Of a stretch of DNA of 64,000 nt, positions 61,077 to 64,000 are shown one piece after another; within the stretch, counting starts at the first letter, position 1, and every line of letters begins with the position of its first letter. This DNA comes from Maricaulis sp963975345 (GTDB taxonomy: Bacteria > Pseudomonadota > Alphaproteobacteria > Caulobacterales > Maricaulaceae): contig NZ_CAXBGE010000004.1 in NCBI RefSeq assembly GCF_963975345.1, positions 186,001 through 250,000 on the forward strand. The letters run 5' to 3'. The position numbers were made by a program, and so were the translations under genes. A model generated the notes under the pieces. The model saw only the letters and a program-made list of their open reading frames with translations, made no database searches and was not told the origin of the DNA.

Positions 61077-62089
61077 ACGCGCCCCTGGGCAAGAGCGGCA
61101 TTGCGGGCGGCACGCAGGCGGGCGAAGTCATCGCCGGCATGATAGCTGGAGCGCGTCAGCGGTGTCGCCGAGACCATCAGGAAGCCCTTGGCGCGGGCGA
61201 TGGTCTCATAGGCCTTGAACTCGTCGGGCGTGACGAAGCGTTCAACGGCGGCGTGTTTCCGCGTTGGCTGCAGATATTGGCCGATGGTGAGGAAATCGAT
61301 CCCGGCCGAGCGCATATCATCCATCACCTGCATGACCTCTTCCTTGCCCTCGCCGAGCCCGACCATGATGCCGGATTTGGTGAATTGCTCCGGATCGCGT
61401 TCCTTGACGCGCTCCAGTAGCCGCAGGGAATGGAAATAGCGCGCACCGGGCCGGATCGACAGATAGAGCCGCGGTACGGTTTCCAGATTATGGTTGAAGA
61501 CGTCCGGGCGCGCATCGATCACCGCTTCGGCGGCACCGGGTTTGCGCAGAAAATCGGGGGTGAGGATCTCGATGGTTGTGCCGGGCGCTGCGCTGCGGAT
61601 CGCCTCGATCACATCGACGAAATGTTGCGCACCGCCATCGGCGAGATCATCGCGGTCGACCGAGGTGATGACGACATGCTTCAGCCCCATCTTGGCGACG
61701 GCTTCGGCGACACGGCGGGGCTCGTCATGATCGACCGGCCCGGGCAGACCGGTTTTGACATTGCAGAAGGAACAGGCGCGGGTGCAGGTATCGCCGAGCA
61801 CCATAAAGGTGGCGTGTTTCTGCTCCCAGCACTCGCCGATATTGGGACAGCCCGCCTCTTGGCAGACCGTGACGAGCGCGCCCTCAGTGACGATCTTCTG
61901 GGTCTCGGAGAACACTTTGCCGATTGGCGCGCGAACACGGATCCAGTCCGGCTTGCGCAGCACAGGCGTATCGGCGCGCTTTTGCTTCTCTGGATGCCGC
62001 GCAGCGCGTGTTTCCGAAGCGGTGGCGGCGGCGGTGGATGCAGCGCCGGACGAAGCGGTAGTGTCGATCAGATTGGCCATGTCCGCCAT
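61073..62089 (-). CDS. lipA: Lipoyl synthase
   Basis: The 338-residue radical SAM enzyme inserts two sulfurs into octanoyl groups. The auxiliary cluster motif CQEAGCPNIGEC and the radical SAM motif CTRACSFC are present, and RSSYHA near the C-terminus supplies the conserved Ser ligand. The N-terminal 30 residues are Ala/Thr-rich; a start at the Met of MANLIDT (62080) is equally plausible. It overlaps ratA by 4 bp. Confidence 0.97.
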   Translation of the reverse strand: MADMANLIDTTASSGAASTAAATASETRAARHPEKQKRADTPVLRKPDWIRVRAPIGKVFSETQKIVTEGALVTVCQEAGCPNIGECWEQKHATFMVLGDTCTRACSFCNVKTGLPGPVDHDEPRRVAEAVAKMGLKHVVITSVDRDDLADGGAQHFVDVIEAIRSAAPGTTIEILTPDFLRKPGAAEAVIDARPDVFNHNLETVPRLYLSIRPGARYFHSLRLLERVKERDPEQFTKSGIMVGLGEGKEEVMQVMDDMRSAGIDFLTIGQYLQPTRKHAAVERFVTPDEFKAYETIARAKGFLMVSATPLTRSSYHAGDDFARLRAARNAALAQGRV

Positions 62090-62344
62090 GTAAGCCGGAG
62101 CGCCGGAGGGATCAAGCTGGCGCTGCGGTTTGAGGGGGCCGTTCCTTCTTCCCCGGGCGTCGGGAAGAAAGCATGGCTTCCCGACCAGCCCTCGCCATTA
62201 TCATGCGAAAGCGTCGAACCAGCGATAACAACCCCAAGCCGCATTAGAATCAAGATTGCAATTTGTGCTAGTTCCTCAATAGCTTGAGCGAAAGTTTCGG
62301 CATTTCGGACACGGCCTCTTCACGTTTCCATGCCAGTTTGAAGC

Positions 62345-63532
62345 ATGCTCGACACGAAGACCCTTTCGGTAGCTCTGATTTTGATCCTGATCATCGGGTG
62401 CGCCTTGCATCTGGTGAATTGGCGCATGCACCGCCAGAGCCGCGGTGCCAAATGGTGGACGCTCGGGCTCTGCGTGCAGACCGTGGGCGTGATCGCGACA
62501 GCGGTGGTCAATGCGCGAGGCGAGCCCGCGATGCCGGTGCTCCTGCTGGTCAATACCCTCGCGCTCGGCGGCATTGTGATGCTGGTCTATGGCACTGCCC
62601 GTTTTGCCGAACGGGCGCTGCCGCGAGCCGTCTATGCCGGGCTGATCGGCCTGATCCTGGGCGGCATGGGCTGGGCCACACTGATCGAGCCATCGACAAC
62701 AATGCGGCTGGTGGTTTTCGGCCTGGTACAATTGGTCGCCAATGGGCTGATCCTGTCGCGGCTTGGCCATATCGCGCGCCGTGACGGCGCGATGGGTGTG
62801 GTGGTGCTGGCCGCCTCGGTGGCGAGCCTGTTCCTGTTGATGGGAAGCCTGGTGATCTGGCAGTTGCTGACCCAGCCAGAGATTACGGGTCTGTTTGGCG
62901 ACAGCGCCGTGTTGGTGCCGGCTATGCTGACCCTGATTGCCTGCAAGACGACCATGATTTTCGGCTATCTCCTGCTCAGCACCGGCTATTCACAGGCGCG
63001 CCTGCAACAATTGGCCCTGAGCGATGCCCTGACAGGCCTGCCCAACCGGCGCGCCTTCGAAGAGGCCGTTGCCCAGCGGCTGAATTCGGCGCGCAAGCAT
63101 GACCGGCTGATCGCCCTGGCCATTTTCGATGTCGATCATTTCAAGCAAATCAATGACAGCCTGGGCCATGATGCCGGCGATGAAGTGTTGCGACATCTCG
63201 CAGGCGTCGCAGCGGCTGCAGTGCGGCCGCATGATTTTGTCGCCCGCGTTGGTGGCGAGGAATTCGCGGTATTGTTCGAAGTCGACGATGCGGCGGAGCT
63301 GGTGACCGCCGCCAACCGGCTGCGGCTGGCGATCGAGATCAACCGGCCGCGGATCGACGAGACTGCCATCCCCTTGACCGTCTCGGTCGGGGCGGTGCTG
63401 GCCCTGTCCGAGCCTTGGCTGGAGTTCAATGGTCTCTACCGCGCCGCCGACCAAGCGCTCTATAGCGCCAAGGCCTCAGGCCGCAATCGCGTCATCGTCG
63501 GCGAGGTCGAACCCGTCCAACTCGCCGCCTGA
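62345..63532 (+). CDS. Membrane-anchored diguanylate cyclase (GGDEF)
   Basis: The 395-residue protein has about six membrane helices in residues 5-215 and a C-terminal GGDEF domain (226-385). The active-site motif is GGEEF (303-307), and R294-x-x-D297 is the product-binding I-site, so it should be an active, feedback-inhibited c-di-GMP synthase. The membrane part starts MLDTKTLSVALILILIIGC and is repeated in the next gene. The signal sensed is unknown. Confidence 0.93.
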   Translation: MLDTKTLSVALILILIIGCALHLVNWRMHRQSRGAKWWTLGLCVQTVGVIATAVVNARGEPAMPVLLLVNTLALGGIVMLVYGTARFAERALPRAVYAGLIGLILGGMGWATLIEPSTTMRLVVFGLVQLVANGLILSRLGHIARRDGAMGVVVLAASVASLFLLMGSLVIWQLLTQPEITGLFGDSAVLVPAMLTLIACKTTMIFGYLLLSTGYSQARLQQLALSDALTGLPNRRAFEEAVAQRLNSARKHDRLIALAIFDVDHFKQINDSLGHDAGDEVLRHLAGVAAAAVRPHDFVARVGGEEFAVLFEVDDAAELVTAANRLRLAIEINRPRIDETAIPLTVSVGAVLALSEPWLEFNGLYRAADQALYSAKASGRNRVIVGEVEPVQLAA

Positions 63533-63681
63533 TCGCACCGTTACGGGCCTGATTTTTTCGCTGCAATTCTAATGTTCGCCTTGGGGTGACGTTAACCTTG
63601 CCTTCAAATTTCAGGCCATTCCGGCCGGTTGAAGGGGCTTCGGCTACCCGAAATTCACGGCTTTCGGGCGATACTGGTCGC

Positions 63682-64000
63682 ATGTTGGATACGAAATCCC
63701 TCGCAACAGCCCTCGTCCTGATCCTCGTGATCGGGTGCACGCTGCACATCGTCAACTGGCGCATCCATCGCGACAGTGTCGGCGTGAAGTGGTGGGCTCT
63801 GGGCCTCGCTGTCCATACCGCCGGGCTGACGCTGTCCTTCTGGGAGAACACCCTGGCGGTCCATGACCCACTTTGTGTGGTCGCCATCAATATGCTGTCG
63901 CTGTGCGGCAGCTTGATGCTGGTTCATGGCACCGCCACCTTTGCCGAGCGCCCCTTTCCTCTGTCCGTCTACCTCGTCATCGGCAGCTTCTCGGCGATCG
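63682..64000 (+). CDS. Second diguanylate cyclase-like protein, paralogue of the previous gene (3' end outside window)
   Basis: From ATG 63682 the frame runs off the window end after 106 codons. The product MLDTKSLATALVLILVIGC, then LHIVNWRIHRDS and VKWWALGL, aligns residue by residue with the N-terminus of the preceding GGDEF protein (MLDTKTLSVALILILIIGC, LHLVNWRMHRQS, AKWWTLGL). It therefore probably has the same membrane sensor and a GGDEF domain beyond the window. Spacing from the first gene is 149 bp. Confidence 0.8.
   Translation, partial: MLDTKSLATALVLILVIGCTLHIVNWRIHRDSVGVKWWALGLAVHTAGLTLSFWENTLAVHDPLCVVAINMLSLCGSLMLVHGTATFAERPFPLSVYLVIGSFSAI

Overview
The window reads as chromosome of a GC-rich alphaproteobacterium. 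The best guess is the marine, stalked Maricaulis/Hyphomonadaceae side of the Caulobacterales; this rests on gene order and protein character, not on a database search. Supporting signs are the order dusB-ntrB-ntrC-ntrY-ntrX-trkA-trkH-dat-hfq-hflX facing mazG, a fused ispDF next to cinA, the lipA-ratA pair, and dense 1-4 bp start/stop overlaps. I see no insertion sequence, phage gene, integrase or CRISPR array. The window cuts a gene at each end: a DUF2855 protein at the left and a second GGDEF-type protein at the right.

Layout. 1-2.4 kb: partial DUF2855 gene and an unknown secreted protein. 2.7-8.5 kb (minus): tryptophan catabolic operon (tryptophan dioxygenase, kynurenine formamidase, kynureninase, a two-domain 2-aminobenzoyl-CoA monooxygenase/reductase-type flavoprotein and an SDR dehydrogenase). 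8.7-15.7 kb: HupE-like membrane protein, an AbrB/PIN toxin-antitoxin pair with a palindromic operator, an M2 dipeptidase, a putative 2OG-Fe(II) oxygenase, YaiI, an M14 carboxypeptidase, a lipoprotein and a second (FitAB-like) PIN pair. 15.7-20.8 kb: cytochrome bd oxidase with a 50-residue DUF2474-like partner, a DoxX-like protein and the MsrPQ methionine sulfoxide repair system. 21.0-25.5 kb: an uncharacterised GNAT / RimK-like ATP-grasp / GNAT-nitrilase fusion cluster. 25.5-28.3 kb: small GNAT, LapA and DUF302 proteins, and cbpA-cbpM. 28.3-32.3 kb (minus): cytochrome bo-type quinol oxidase cyoABCD. 32.5-38.7 kb: secreted or membrane proteins of unknown role, including a PPC-repeat HExxH protein, and a membrane-anchored AraC regulator. 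38.7-44.4 kb: tRNA-Ser, rlpA, a D,D-carboxypeptidase, tmk, holB, tatD and an MBL hydrolase. 44.5-62 kb: CPBP protease, mazG, then the hflX-hfq-dat-trkHA-ntrXYCB-dusB block, ispDF, cinA, ratA and lipA. 62.3-64 kb: two tandem paralogous diguanylate cyclases.

How the parts work together. The kyn operon would convert tryptophan to anthranilate and, after CoA activation by an enzyme not in this window, onward through an aerobic aminobenzoyl-CoA route. The two quinol oxidases (bd and bo) give a branched quinol-oxidising chain. The ntrBC/ntrYX genes join nitrogen or redox sensing to potassium uptake (trkAH) and RNA control (hfq). The most unusual items are an NtrC without the sigma-54 contact motif GAFTGA, a PIN toxin lacking one catalytic Asp, the GNAT/ATP-grasp/nitrilase cluster, a set of strong hairpins in one intergenic gap, and a small gene inside the cyd operon.
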